NCBI GenBank assembly: GCA_018343915.1
Contig: JABRWF010000001.1
Coordinates: 3,286,001 to 3,350,000 of the forward strand
Origin: Agroathelia rolfsii
Lineage: Eukaryota; Basidiomycota; Agaricomycetes; Amylocorticiales; Amylocorticiaceae
Reading direction: 5' to 3'
DNA: 64,000 nucleotides
Made by a program: the position numbers and the translations under genes
Part shown: positions 24,055 to 34,939 of the stretch, piece by piece
Layout of the letters: every line of letters starts with the position of its first letter
Numbering within the stretch: position 1 is the first letter of the stretch
The notes under the pieces: model-generated
Database searches by the model: none
Seen by the model: the letters and a program-made list of their open reading frames with translations, nothing else
What the model was told of the DNA's origin: nothing

Positions 24055-24558
24055 GTAAGATTGCATCATGTCATTACTAGCTGCGCCTTCTACGGCTAGA
24101 ACCGGGAAAGCGGCATGTCACATCGGCAATCACGGCAGACTTGCATTTTTTTGGGAGATTGGAGGTATAGCGACTAGAACATATGTATGAAGCAGTTCTA
24201 TCAATTTAATAAACCAGAACGAGGCTATCATTCCGTTTGCCCTTGTACATGGTCGTACGTAGGCAAACGGATAAAGTACGAAATATTTACATCGAGAGGA
24301 ATTTATACCTCTAATCCGCTTAATCATGTGATCTTAAACCCAGTGCTTCGAAACGCATGGATTGTGGTTACAACATGTTGTAGAATGCAAATACTGAAAA
24401 GAGGCCCAACTACGAGTACTTTGCATCTGTGACGCTTGACCGCTTGACCATGAGGGCAATAGAAAAGCATGTCACGCTTATGGATAAACGGCTGCATCAG
24501 CAAAAGCATTAACCTTGTTACACATTCTCATATGCAATACTTCCCGAGGTTTTTCTAA

Positions 24559-24843
24559 TTACAATCCTAGGATATATAATAATCGTATAAAACGATAAAA
24601 ATGATATTTTGGTGATATTATCTCACTTTCAAACCCCGCTTTAAGGCAACTACCATCCGGTTCAAACTCAAAGTGAGGCATGATCGCCAAAAAGGCTACT
24701 ACCCCCGGATGGGTTTCACACGGGCGCTCTGAAAGAAAAGGCACATTGTTACTCATTCCTGTTACAAATATCCTTTCAAAGGATTGGTAATAGCGGGGTT
24801 CTTCTCTGGAAAACCCAGAGTGTTTTTGGGGTGGACAGGTCAT
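24559..24843 (-). other. Possible coding relic, 94 codons, unrecognised
   Basis: Open frame with protein-like composition in its middle (H-S-G-F-S-R-E-E-P, Y-Y-Q-S-F-E-R-I-F-V-T, H-F-E-F-E-P-D-G-S-C). No family was recognised and no flanking exon with sensible splice sites was found. It may be an exon of an unrecognised gene, a transposon remnant or chance; confidence is low. Confidence 0.25.
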
Positions 24844-26128
24844 TGAGACACCTCAAATATTTCCTTCCACATGTACATTGCGAACATGCCACTTTTGCGA
24901 ACAAGCAGATATATAGGTAAAGCCCTTGGCTTAAAACATAAAGGCAATTTGTTTAGATGATTTAAAAATTACGACATCTATGGTGGTTGCCTGAAACGCG
25001 CGGCACCGGCTTCGTAGACTGTTATCTCCCGGGAAAAAAGAAGAAAAGAAAAGAAAAAGAATGATTGCCAGTGACAGAGTAAGATATGTATCGAGTTCTT
25101 GGGAGTAATGTTATGGTATTGATGTATTGAGCAAGAAACGGAACTGTCCCAACAACCCATCCGAGGTGTCCCAAAAACCCGTCCGGGGATAATATGCCAT
25201 GCCCCACACTTGAGTAGTGCGGAATTAAAACGTTTTGACGCCGATATATCCTGAAATGGAAACCAGTGACGTTTTCAGGGGTGGCTAGATTGGCCAACAG
25301 CCGCCAAGTTGAACATTAGGAGTACATGACTCTAAGATGATCATGGATGTGAGCTACTTCAGAAGGGATTTTGGTTTCATCAAAGAGTCAGGTTAGATAA
25401 GCCATGTTAGTTATCTTGGCTGACACCATATATTGCTAAAGCTCTGATGATCAACAGTCAAAGTTGGTATTAACTCTGACTAGATCTGGCTGGCAGCCTT
25501 TGCCTCGGCCGGCCGAAAATTCCCAGTCAAATCTGACCTTAGAAATATCATCAGTCGGATTTGATGCAGACTAGTTTAAATTTGGACAATGTGAAGAGCA
25601 GAACGTTGAAGTCGTGGTCCAAGTCTTCACTCTTATGTAGCACATTGCCATCGCTTATGGTTGGCAGCTCATGAAGAAGTATTGTGACCTTTGCTTTGTA
25701 TTTTATTAGTCTTTTAAAGGACCGTTGGACGAGCAGAACCTGAAGTGCACAGGGATGACCCGACTCCTAAGCGGGATTTGTCCCCTGGGCGGAGTTTGAA
25801 GTGAGTAGGCGGAGTCGCCCTCGCTGGTGGTCGTATTCCAGCTCAGCTTCCCAGCGCTTCTTTGGTCGCCCTCGTTTGCCCTCCCTTACCACTCCTCGAG
25901 TCCGTTTCCTCTCTCTCGCCTTCGTTGGCATCGGGACGCCTCGCATTATCTCGTTTTATCTTGATTTTCACAGCATACTCTCTCGTATTAGTCAACATCA
26001 CTCGGTCTCACCCTCGTTCTCATCAATTCACTAAACAACTTCACGGTTAGTAGCTCAGGAGACGCCTGGCGGAATCCCAGCAGCTTTGGCCGTTCATTGA
26101 TGCCTCTATATTTCATCAGCATTCAATC

Positions 26129-27404
26129 ATGTCGCAACCTCAGAGTGACATCCAAGAGAGGATTGCTGCTGCCCGCAGAGAAGCAGAAAGCCTGAAGGAG
26201 AAAATACGTGCTAAACGAGAAGCTTCCAATGATACGAGCTGTACGTCTTTGTAGCCAGGGCAGTGCTATTTACGTTCTCTTAGATCATTTCTGCAGTGCG
26301 TGCCATGGCTGCCGAGGTAGAATCCCTGCCCCGAATCGTGATGCGCCCTCGACGAGCGCTCAAAGGCCATCTTGCCAAAATCTACGCCATGCACTGGGCG
26401 GCTGATCGCAGACATCTCGTTTCCGCATCCCAGGATGGTAAATTGATTGTCTGGGATGCTTATACCACCAACAAAGTCCATGCTATTCCCCTTCGTTCTA
26501 GCTGGGTCATGACTTGCGCTTATTCGCCATCCGGTAACTTTGTTGCATGTGGTGGTCTGGATAATATCTGCTCCATCTACAACCTTAACAGCAGGGAAGG
26601 TAATGGCATGAGGGGCGCGCGGGAGCTTAGCGCTCACTCGGGTTACCTCAGTTGCTGTCGTTTCCTGAGCGATAGGCAGATAGTCACTAGCTCTGGTGAC
26701 ATGACTTGCATGCTCTGGGATATCGAAGCTGGTGTTCGTGTCGTTGAATTCAGCGACCACACTGGCGACGTCATGAGGTACATTCCCATGCTGATCGGGA
26801 TTACAATTGCGTCACTAATCCAATTTTTATTTTATTTTCAAGCTTGTCTTTGAGTCAAAACCAGAATGTCTTTGTTTCCGGTGCTTGCGATGCTACCGCA
26901 AAACTCTGGGACATTCGAAGCGGTCGTGCTACACAGACTTTCACTGGCCACGAGAGTGACATTAACGCCGTTCAGTAAGTGATCAAAATTTCATTCATAA
27001 TCATTCGTTTCTGACGATGAATCAGGTTCTTCCCTAACGGCGATGCATTCGCCACTGGTTCAGATGATGCTTCCTGCAGACTCTTCGATATACGCGCAGA
27101 CAGGGAACTTAACACCTTTACTCACGATAACATCCTTTGCGGTATCACTTCGGTCGCCTTCTCAATTTCTGGCCGCATTCTGTTTGGTGGTTACGACGAC
27201 TGGACTTGCAACGTTTGGGACACCCTCAAGGGTGAGCGTGTCGGTGTCTTAACCGGCCACGAGAACCGTGTCAGCTGCTTGGGTGTCAGCTCCGATGGCA
27301 TGGCTCTTTGTACTGGTAGCTGGGATAGCACTCTTCGGGTATGTGAAATCCTTTTTCATGACCAAATACTTTACTAACTCTCCTTTTCTTAGGTTTGGGC
27401 ATAA
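26129..27404 (+). CDS. gpb1: Heterotrimeric G-protein beta subunit
   Basis: WD40 G-beta subunit that pairs with G-gamma and signals downstream of G-protein-coupled receptors (pheromone or nutrient pathways) at the plasma membrane. Exons 26129-26240, 26297-26777, 26843-26974, 27026-27338, 27393-27404 give 349 aa, the normal family length. The N-terminal coiled coil ([12 protein letters not shown]) is followed by seven WD repeats with the classic I-W-D, L-W-D-I, V-W-D endings and [14 protein letters not shown]. The last coding exon is only 12 nt (V-W-A-stop), needed to complete the seventh blade. Closest in look to the conserved fungal G-beta (SfaD/Gpb1 class). Confidence 0.96.
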
Positions 27405-27876
27405 ATCCTTCTTATTGTAACATACCCAGGACTTGTGCTCGCCAGCTTTCCTCTTTCATTTCCTTGCGGATCAGTTCTTTCTTTAGTTTTCTCATCTTTA
27501 CTCGCTCACCTGCGTAGAAGGACGCCATGAGTCTGTCGTTACTGTTGTCTATCTATCTGTTCTTTTATATTGGTCTCTTTTTCTATTTACTTGCCTGGTT
27601 CTTGTGAAATATATATACCTTTTTTTTCACGGACCTGAATTGGTGCGACTGAAATACTTATCCGCCGTGCCACATGGACATGACGACCATGTAAGACACG
27701 CACCTAATGTCTGTGATACATGCGGAAGTAACTTGCATACTTCGTGTATCCACGCGACTTCCTGCCACTGGCACTGTTGCGTACCTGTACGCCAGGCAGA
27801 CACTACTTAACACAAGGGCTTGGAGCCTGCTCATCCCGAACCATACTCTTACGGAGACTGTCCTTGATCATCTCTC
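27405..27876. other. Intergenic region G-beta / coiled-coil gene
   Basis: 472 bp between two genes on the plus strand: 3' flank of G-beta (T-rich) and promoter of the next gene. No coding sign. Confidence 0.5.
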
Positions 27877-30800
27877 ATGGCTGACGAAGAACGTGCAGCT
27901 AAGGCAGCGCGTGCTAGAGCCCTGGTTAGAACATTACAACCTGCTACGTGTAACACTGCGAGCTCGTTAATGCTAATTTTATTGCATTATTACACCTCCC
28001 TAGTTGAATAAGAGGCAGCAGAAGAAGAAAGCCGAGGCAGGTCCCGGCGAGGCTGCATCTGCTCCAGCAGTGCCCAGTCCTCCCCCATCCAGGCCGTTTA
28101 CGCCTGTGACAACAGCGCCCAGCGAGGCATCTGCACCTTCAGAAAAAACTCGGGATATCGGTGACTTGTGAATATCATTATTATTATCATCATCTTGGCT
28201 TCCAGTGCCCTTCTTCGCATCTGACATATTTGTGACTATGACATACTAGGTTCGCACAGTCTGCTCCGGGACAAGACGACTCATGGGTCAACAGCCTGCC
28301 CCGAGTCGGTTCCCCTCTGGCTGAGGCTAGAGCGCAGTCTCCAGCACCTAGACCCCCAGCACCTTCATCATTGCAAGATGCACCGTCACGAACGAGTTCA
28401 CCCGCACCGAGGCCGTCACCCCGCCGAGGATCGTTCTCCCGCCCGCCGTCGACGCATATCCCGCGCATGTCCTCCGCCCACGTTGACGGCTCCGACCACG
28501 CACCACGCCCACGATCGCCGTTTAACCCTCAGCCGTCATCTAGACGAGCATCAACTACAAGTCCTCCGCCATTCCATTCACCGTCGGGTCTTCGGGGAGG
28601 AGGGGGAGGAGCTGATGCGTATGAAATGCAAATGTTGAAATCTCAGCTTGAGAGGTTGCAGGCAGATTTGAGCTCTGCGAGGAGTGCATTAGAGAATTCA
28701 CGCGCGGAGTTGTCAAAAGCGAATGCGCACGTGGAAGAGCTGGCGGCACAGAATGAAGAGTTGAAGGCATCGCGGGAGAGGCTGAACGGCGTTGCCAGCA
28801 GTAAGTACTGGTGTTTGTTGGTGGTTTTTATAACCTCTGACGTGTCCCTTTATATATATATAGAATTGCGCAGTGCTGAAGAGCAGTTAGAAAAGGCCAA
28901 TGCGTCTTTGGAGGATGAGAGGCAGCAAAGTTCTCGGTTAGCCGAAGAACTTGGGGGTCTGAGACATGCTCACGACGCAGTCGATGAAGAGCGACGCTCA
29001 CTCTTGGGCACTGTCGAACGGCTCAATTCTGTAGAAGCTGGTATGGGCCAACCCTTTTGTCGATACTAATCATAATACTGACGACTCCTCGGCTAATAGA
29101 GAATGAAGATCTCGAATCTCAATTGCTGCAGGCTCAATTGGCATCATCTGAACTATCCTCTGAGCTACAGAACCAGAAACAGACCATCTCGGTTCTGATT
29201 TCCGAGAAAACATCCTTGACCTCTGCGGTAGAGGAATTGAAGGATGTCAAGACCAGTGAGTGACCATATTTACCACGGCCATGCATATGTATCTCACGCT
29301 TTACCCTAGAAAACGAGCAGCTCAACCAATTGCTGCAAGCGGGCGAAGAGCTATCGCAGAACTTGCGTCGACGTATAGATCAACTTCAGGAGTTCAACTC
29401 CCAGGCAAACAGCCGGATATCCTATCTCGAAACCCAAGAGAAGCAACTGACCGAACGAAATCGAGAACAAGTGGGTGTCTTTGCCCTTCCTTACTGCACC
29501 TTGTTTTAATTATGAATATTTGTGATACAGGAACATGAGCTACAAGTTCTCAGAGCGTCGGTTAACGATCTAAGGTCACAAGCCGAGAAACATGAGCGTC
29601 GTGCCCGGGACCTGGAAGAACAAATCCAGAGCGACGACCGTGTAGAGCGCCTTGAAAAGTCGCTGAAAGATACACAAGAGCGTGCGGATGAACTGGAATT
29701 CCAATTGTCTAAGCTCAAGACCGTAAGTAGGCCGCGTATAGTATAATTGGCCCCTTTATTCACTCTCCAGTTCTAGGCCCATTCTACTTTGAAATCCGAT
29801 CACGATACCGCCCAGGCAAATTTGGCTGCTTCTCAGCAATCTGAAAAGGAGTGGACGACAAAGCATGCCGAGCTCGAAGAAAAACGCCAGTCTCTTGAAG
29901 GCCAGCTTGTCTCCCTAGCCGCCGCTAGAGACTCGCTCACGAATGAGAGGACCACACTACAAGCCCAGAATGACAGTCTCAATGACACCATCACCCTCTT
30001 ACAGCAGAAAGTCACGGAAGTGGGCGAGCTTCTTAAAGCGCAGGAACGTCAGGTTCAAAGCCTACAAACCGAAGTCAAGCAAACAAATCGGCGGGCGGAG
30101 GAGGCCGAGAATGCTCAAGCTGACTTACAAGCAGAGGGCACTAGGCTCATGGGCTTCTTAGACGAGCTCAGACCCAAGGTCGTGGAGCTCACGGACGCCA
30201 AGGCGGACCTGACGAGCAAAATTGAAGGTCTGGAGTCCGCTTTGCGTGGACGGGATGCTGTGATTGCGCAGCTCGAGGTGTCGAAGGAGGAGCTGCAGGC
30301 CGCGCATGAAAATCTCCAGGCCGAGCTCAAGGAGGTTGTCAAAAAGAACGACCAGGAACATGCCTCATCGTCTCAGGCATCGTCGGAAATGCAGCGCGCG
30401 TATACGGAACTACAGACTCAACTTGAGATGACACGAGATTCCATCGCGGCCCTAGATGAGGAACGTCTCAATCATCACCAAGTTATTGGGAGGCAGTCAG
30501 AGGACTTGGAGAATATGTCTACATTGCTACGTGAACAATCAGAGGAGGCCACTTCTCTCAAGCGACAGCTTGAAGAACGAATCGCTCGTGGGGACGAAGA
30601 ACGCACCTTTGTCCAGCGAACACAGAACGAGATTGAATCACTCCGTAATGAGCTTGCGCTCAAAGAGGAAGAGCTGGAACACTTGCGCGCGGCGTCCTCC
30701 GCACAAATGTCGGGTAGCCTCGATGAAGAAATGTTTAGCTCCGTCAAGCAACAACACGCACTCGAACTTTCCGCAGCGAACTCCAGGATCAGAGAGCTGG

Positions 30801-31258
30801 AGACGGCAGTATTTGAGGCAGATGCTCAGATACACTCGCTTCAAAGGCAAATTCATTCGCTCGAGGACGAGATGGTCCGCGTGCGCGCTCCATCCCGGAA
30901 TGGCGGCCGCTCGTTCTCGCCGACGCCGGGGCTTCCCTCGCGGCCTTCGAGTCGTACAGTCAACATTGCCGATCTTCGCAGGGCATCGTTTGGTTCTCAT
31001 TCCACTATGAATAGACCACCATTGCTTCCGAGATCTTCGTCGATTTTGGATGAAGGGCTGAGCGAGGAGACTCGGCACAAGCGGATGGTGAGCTTGAGCA
31101 TGCTCAAGGCTCGTATCGACAGTGAGAATGCTGTTGCAGCACAGCATAACCGGGTGGTTGCTGCCCCCAATCACTCGCCGCATAGTAGGACGCAGATATT
31201 AGACGAGTCGCATGTGTTTTGGTGTGCATCGTGTAGTGGTGATTTAGTTGATTTGTGA
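27877..31258 (+). CDS. Long coiled-coil protein, golgin-like
   Basis: Protein of unknown exact function. Exons 27877-27924, 28004-28167, 28250-28800, 28864-29040, 29100-29255, 29310-29470, 29531-29722, 29777-31258 give 976 aa. The N-terminus M-A-D-E-E-R-A-A-K-A-A-R-A-R-A-L-L-N-K-R-Q-Q-K-K resembles the basic start of fungal golgin/tethering proteins; about residues 30-190 are Pro/Ser-rich and disordered; from about 195 to 840 there is nearly continuous heptad-repeat coiled coil with Gln-, Glu- and Leu-rich blocks; the tail carries R-H-K-R-M-V-S-L-S-M-L-K-A-R-I. A vesicle-tethering or cytoskeletal scaffold role is a guess from shape. In intron 7 the acceptor must be 29776, since the ccag at 29767-29770 leads to an immediate stop. 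Confidence 0.7.
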
Positions 31259-31542
31259 CCGTCTGTTATGGACAATGCATGCATCACTTATGTATTTTGG
31301 ACTTTGTATATGTTATTTTTTTTCCGGATGATAACCCAGTCTACGTGTCAATCCATTTTATTATGATCAACAAGATGCTTGGTTATTCCAACTGACGCGT
31401 GGCTTGAAGCAACGTTTGACACGCGACCAACTTTTGAAGCGCGGCACAGTGGCGCAGTTCGGTACCAATTTCACAAGTCAAACTCTTTCCGCCTTCGCTC
31501 CCACACTGGCATTCCAATAACCCCATAGTCGCCTATCCTTCT

Positions 31543-33077
31543 ATGAATCCTTGGTCAAGTCTTTGGCGTGCTATAACAACCACCGCCAGGTAGTCCATCC
31601 CGACTTGCAGTTTGCAAATGCACTCCGCACCAGCTCAATTAATTATCTTACACCTCTACCAGACTCTCAACGGTTCTGCAGATCCTTCTATTTCTCCCTC
31701 TAACCCTAGCCACCTTATCCAAACCGGCTTTTCTACTTTTATCGCTGCTACTATGGATACACTCGATGATACACGGCACTCTTATTCTCACCTGGGGCTC
31801 TGAGGCTTTGTCTGTTATGCAGACGCCCATGGCAAGCTCGATTTCTATAAATTCCCTGCAATACACGGTATTCTGATTATATAAACTCCAGCACCCATTC
31901 CTCCTCCTAGTTTGTTTCAATGCTTTCGCTCAGCCCGCAAGTCCGTATTTAGTGACTGCCACTGAATGGTGGAGCAAGATGTAATATCATCTCAAACCTC
32001 ATTTAAAAAGTCGTTGATCATTTACAGGGATTTTGCCCTTAGATTGATGTTCTCTGGCCCGCTTTGGATCGCCATGGAGGGGTTTTCAAGCCTCCTCGTG
32101 GTGCAGAAAGTCGGACAATTAGCTAAACAGATAGTCGAGGAACGAGAAGAGGACGTTATTCAATTTGGTCTGTTAATTGCAACCGCTATCGCCTACGTAG
32201 CATCAGCTTGGTGGATCGTTGTGGTCAGTAAATACTCCATTTCGTGGATTGTATAAGCACTCATATAATGATAAATAGGCGTATCCTGCTGCCGCCGCCT
32301 CCCCTTTGTCATCCACTTTACTGGGTGTCACTCTGACAGCCTTCTTATTCTTAACCTTCATCGGATTTGGCCTCAGAAGAACAAACGTCATTGAATCCTC
32401 AGGACTGGCTCTTGTTTTGGCTTACAACATTTGGCTTGTTGGGTTTGATCAAAAAGCCTTCCTTGATTCTGCTTCATCATAGTTCGTATCTCACTCCTTG
32501 AGCCATAGCTTTCGATCACTAATTGTCGCATAGCACACCCTTGGTAGGGAATATCATACCGCATTTGCAGGTAAGTATATAATCCTGTGATGAGGAGGTC
32601 GCACTAAAGATTTTATGTCACAGACCCTAGTTGTATTTTTCACGAACACATTGCCGACACCTGTCTTGATTGCTCTGCTCTATCGTCTGACCATTCTGCA
32701 CTTCGCATCTCGTATCCTACCAACCATTGGTGCGGACTCCTGGGAGAGCGAGGAAGGTGTAGACGATGGCTGGGATGGCCGGCCCGTAAGCGACCAAGCT
32801 ATTTAATTTTTATCAATTTTATTCACACTGGATCCCAGACTTCAACGATCGCTAGGCTCATGTTGACTTACAAGCAGTCAATTTTTGTTGTCGTATATTC
32901 GCATTTGCTACGTATGTAATACTGATCGCGTGTATTTCCATGCCAGACTAACATCTTCTAGTGCTTGATCATTCTTCGCAGATATGGTGGAGGTGGATGA
33001 ACATTGTCTTTACACTTGTTCTATGGTCCGTTGAACTCCTTGTTAGTGGGGATGATGTGAAATACAAGGTAGATTGA
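31543..33077 (+). CDS. ICE2: ICE2, ER membrane protein
   Basis: Multi-span ER membrane protein of the ICE2 family (cortical ER inheritance and phospholipid homeostasis in yeast). Exons 31543-31589, 31663-31831, 31892-31980, 32028-32223, 32279-32481, 32534-32570, 32624-32785, 32839-32911, 32962-33077 give 363 aa. Several hydrophobic spans, with the family blocks M-E-G-F-S-S-L-L-V-V-Q-K, A-Y-P-A-A-A-A-S-P, F-L-F-L-T-F-I-G-F-G-L-R-R-T-N and T-L-P-T-P-V-L-I-A-L-L-Y-R. Intron 2 (31832-31891, 60 nt) reads best as GC-AG (gcaagc, ctgat branch, ctccag); a GT donor at 31815 is possible and would drop six residues, so this junction is uncertain. The rest of the chain is firm. Confidence 0.85.
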
Positions 33078-33341
33078 TCGACGAGATGTTAGCGTTGCTC
33101 AGGTGTAGTTGTAGCACTTAATGGGACTGGGTGTTATGGTATTTTGAACACTAATAGTAAAACCTTGCTTCGTACCGTCTGAACGCCTTTGTCGTCGCCC
33201 ACAGCGGCGGCATACACACTATGATGTAATAGCAACAGCATAAGCTGCGCCACTTTGAATGTGGCGTGAAAGTTTATTTCACCTTATGCAGATGAAAGAC
33301 TATTGACCTTACTTGCGTAGGTCGCCCTCTTACATTCTACC

Positions 33342-33876
33342 ATGAGCAATATAGCTACTGCACGCCAACAACTGAAAATCAAATCCGGTGTCGTCTCACG
33401 GTGCGCTCACCTAGATCGCACGAGATGTTGCAATCACTTAATAATGCTGAATTACTGGCTCATCAACTTCAATCGCACGCAGCCTGTTCAAAGAGCAACA
33501 GCTGTATCAGAAGGAAGCTGAACAGCAGAAACTGAAGTTGGACAAGATGAAAGCAGACAACGCAGAGGAATGGGATGTGAAGAATGCCGTATGTACTTGT
33601 AGCTGATGTATATCATCTTACGCTCAGATGTGTATTATTTGTAGACAAGGATGTATGAAGAGTCTCAAAAGATGATCAAGGATTCATCTACCCGATTGGA
33701 GAAGGCTGTTGGAGAGCTCAGAGATCTTGTGGTGGGTTGCTTCATACGGATTACAATCTAACGTTGATTTATGATTTACACAATGCGCTTAGATATCAGC
33801 CAAAGCCATACCCGAACTAGGGGAAGACGAACATTTATTGAAGGCGGAAGGCGTTTTGGAAACAGTTAGTGTTTAG
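33342..33876 (+). CDS. TBCA: Tubulin-binding cofactor A
   Basis: Small chaperone (yeast Rbl2) that binds beta-tubulin during folding. Exons 33342-33400, 33483-33588, 33645-33731, 33793-33876 give 111 aa, the usual family length. Three-helix signature: Q-L-K-I-K-S-G-V-V at the N-terminus, Y-Q-K-E-A-E-Q-Q-K-L-K, and E-E-S-Q-K-M-I-K-D-S-S-T-R-L-E-K-A. The end is taken at the first in-frame stop (E-T-V-S-V). A gttagt donor at 33865 could instead splice to 33930, giving a longer tail that would run into MED11 coding sequence; this is less likely. Convergent with MED11, 73 bp apart. Confidence 0.9.
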
Positions 33877-33949
33877 ATAGCTGAATATTTGATATAAAAT
33901 TATGTTGGTCCGATCTGTTACACTTCAGTTGGAACGCCCATCTCCATTT

Positions 33950-34603
33950 TCACGAACGATTGCTGACTACATCCTTGTTACGTGCATCCTTCAACCTTTG
34001 AAGAGCGTCGGCTATTCCTTTCCAAGCATCCTTTTCTATCCTTGTTTCCTGTAGGCCTTGACTTCGTTCATTGGGTGCCATAGTGTTGTCACCAGGAGGT
34101 AGCCCAACCCCAAGCGTAGGAGGAATGATGATGTGAGATGGCGCGTTTATGGCAGATGGTGCAATCTTGGAATGTCGAATATGAGCAAGTGATGAACGAA
34201 TGTCATTTTGAATCATCTAAGACGAGAGGTTAGGCCGATAAAAGAGAGCGCATAAATGAATCGACCGACATCCAAACAATCAAAAAATTCCGTCACTTCA
34301 AGGACGAATTTTTCAGATCGTTCTTCCCCTTGTGGTAAATTATCACCAGGATCATCAGTTTGAGGCAGGGTTAATAGGGAAGTCGAGGACGCTGCTAGTT
34401 GGAGTAGTCGTACTATGCTCTGTATAACATAGACAGTCTCAGGATTTCAGACCTCTTCGAACGGAGTCATAGGGTCATACTTTCTCTACTTCGCCAAGAT
34501 CATGAATTTGCCGCGCAGTACGACTAGATGTCCATATTGGATCTAGAGTGTGCTCCTCAGCCGGCTCAACATTAGGTGCGATAGGCGCAGTTGACTGATC
34601 CAT
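33950..34603 (-). CDS. MED11: Mediator complex subunit 11
   Basis: Head-module subunit of Mediator, the RNA polymerase II co-activator. Exons 34603-34481, 34419-34270, 34216-33950 give 179 aa. Family features: T-A-R-Q-I-H-D-L-G-E-V-E-K then L-L-Q-L-A-A-S-S-T-S-L-L-T-L, the block L-P-Q-G-E-E-R-S-E-K-F and I-R-S-S-L-A-H-I-R-H-S-K-I-A-P-S-A-I-N. Intron 2 has an unusual gtcggt donor. Longer than yeast Med11 because of a low-complexity tail. Shares a 336-bp intergenic region with TAF2, another core transcription factor. Confidence 0.9.
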
Positions 34604-34939
34604 TCATATGGTCAGTGCCAACCTGAATGACGTCTGTGCTTAAGAGTTTTAACCAAGATAGTTTGCTATACTTATAGGAAGAAATCCCCGTATAAAGTCG
34701 GCTATCTTTACATTGGTCCCAAAGTACATCCCTGAATGGAGTCGGGATTCGGATGATGTCGATGGCCTCCGCCTCCCACTAGCAAGAGTCTCTACGGGCG
34801 GTCGCACACCACTCTACAACTCGTTTTCCTTCATTCCCAGTTCTATTCTTTGCTTTCAGCTACTCTTTTACCCTTCAAGGCTGAATCGATCTAGAAATTG
34901 CGCGCGTCTGGCTTGTAAACCTGGTTTGGCTCACTCGCA
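34604..34939. promoter_or_regulatory. Divergent promoter MED11 / TAF2
   Basis: 336-bp region between the start codons of two divergent basal-transcription genes. No element recognised beyond C/T-rich leader sequence on the TAF2 side. An open frame from 34713 runs through it but has no family character. Confidence 0.45.

Larger units (their letters stand above)
23282..26128. other. Gene-poor region with a DNA-transposon relic
   Basis: 2.85 kb without a convincing gene between the synthetase and G-beta starts. It contains the Mutator-like element at 23579-24045, a possible coding relic at 24559-24843 and a short imperfect tandem repeat at 25146-25189. The last 300 bases (about 25830-26128), rich in C/T, are the likely promoter and leader of the G-beta gene. 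Elsewhere the sequence is AT-rich with many stops. Confidence 0.6.

Noticed and set aside
23836..24099. 87-codon plus-strand frame as a real gene
   Set aside because: It lies almost wholly in the right arm of the transposon-like inverted repeat; no start context or flanking exons.
30638..31183. 181-codon minus-strand frame
   Set aside because: Antisense of the coiled-coil gene; composition is an artefact of Gln/Glu-rich codons.
33865..33960. Extra final exon for TBCA
   Set aside because: The simple stop gives the normal family length; the extension would overlap MED11 coding sequence.
34713..34939. Upstream open frame before TAF2 as an N-terminal extension
   Set aside because: Residues lack family character and the frame does not join the conserved V-V-L-E-I-D-F start; treated as promoter.
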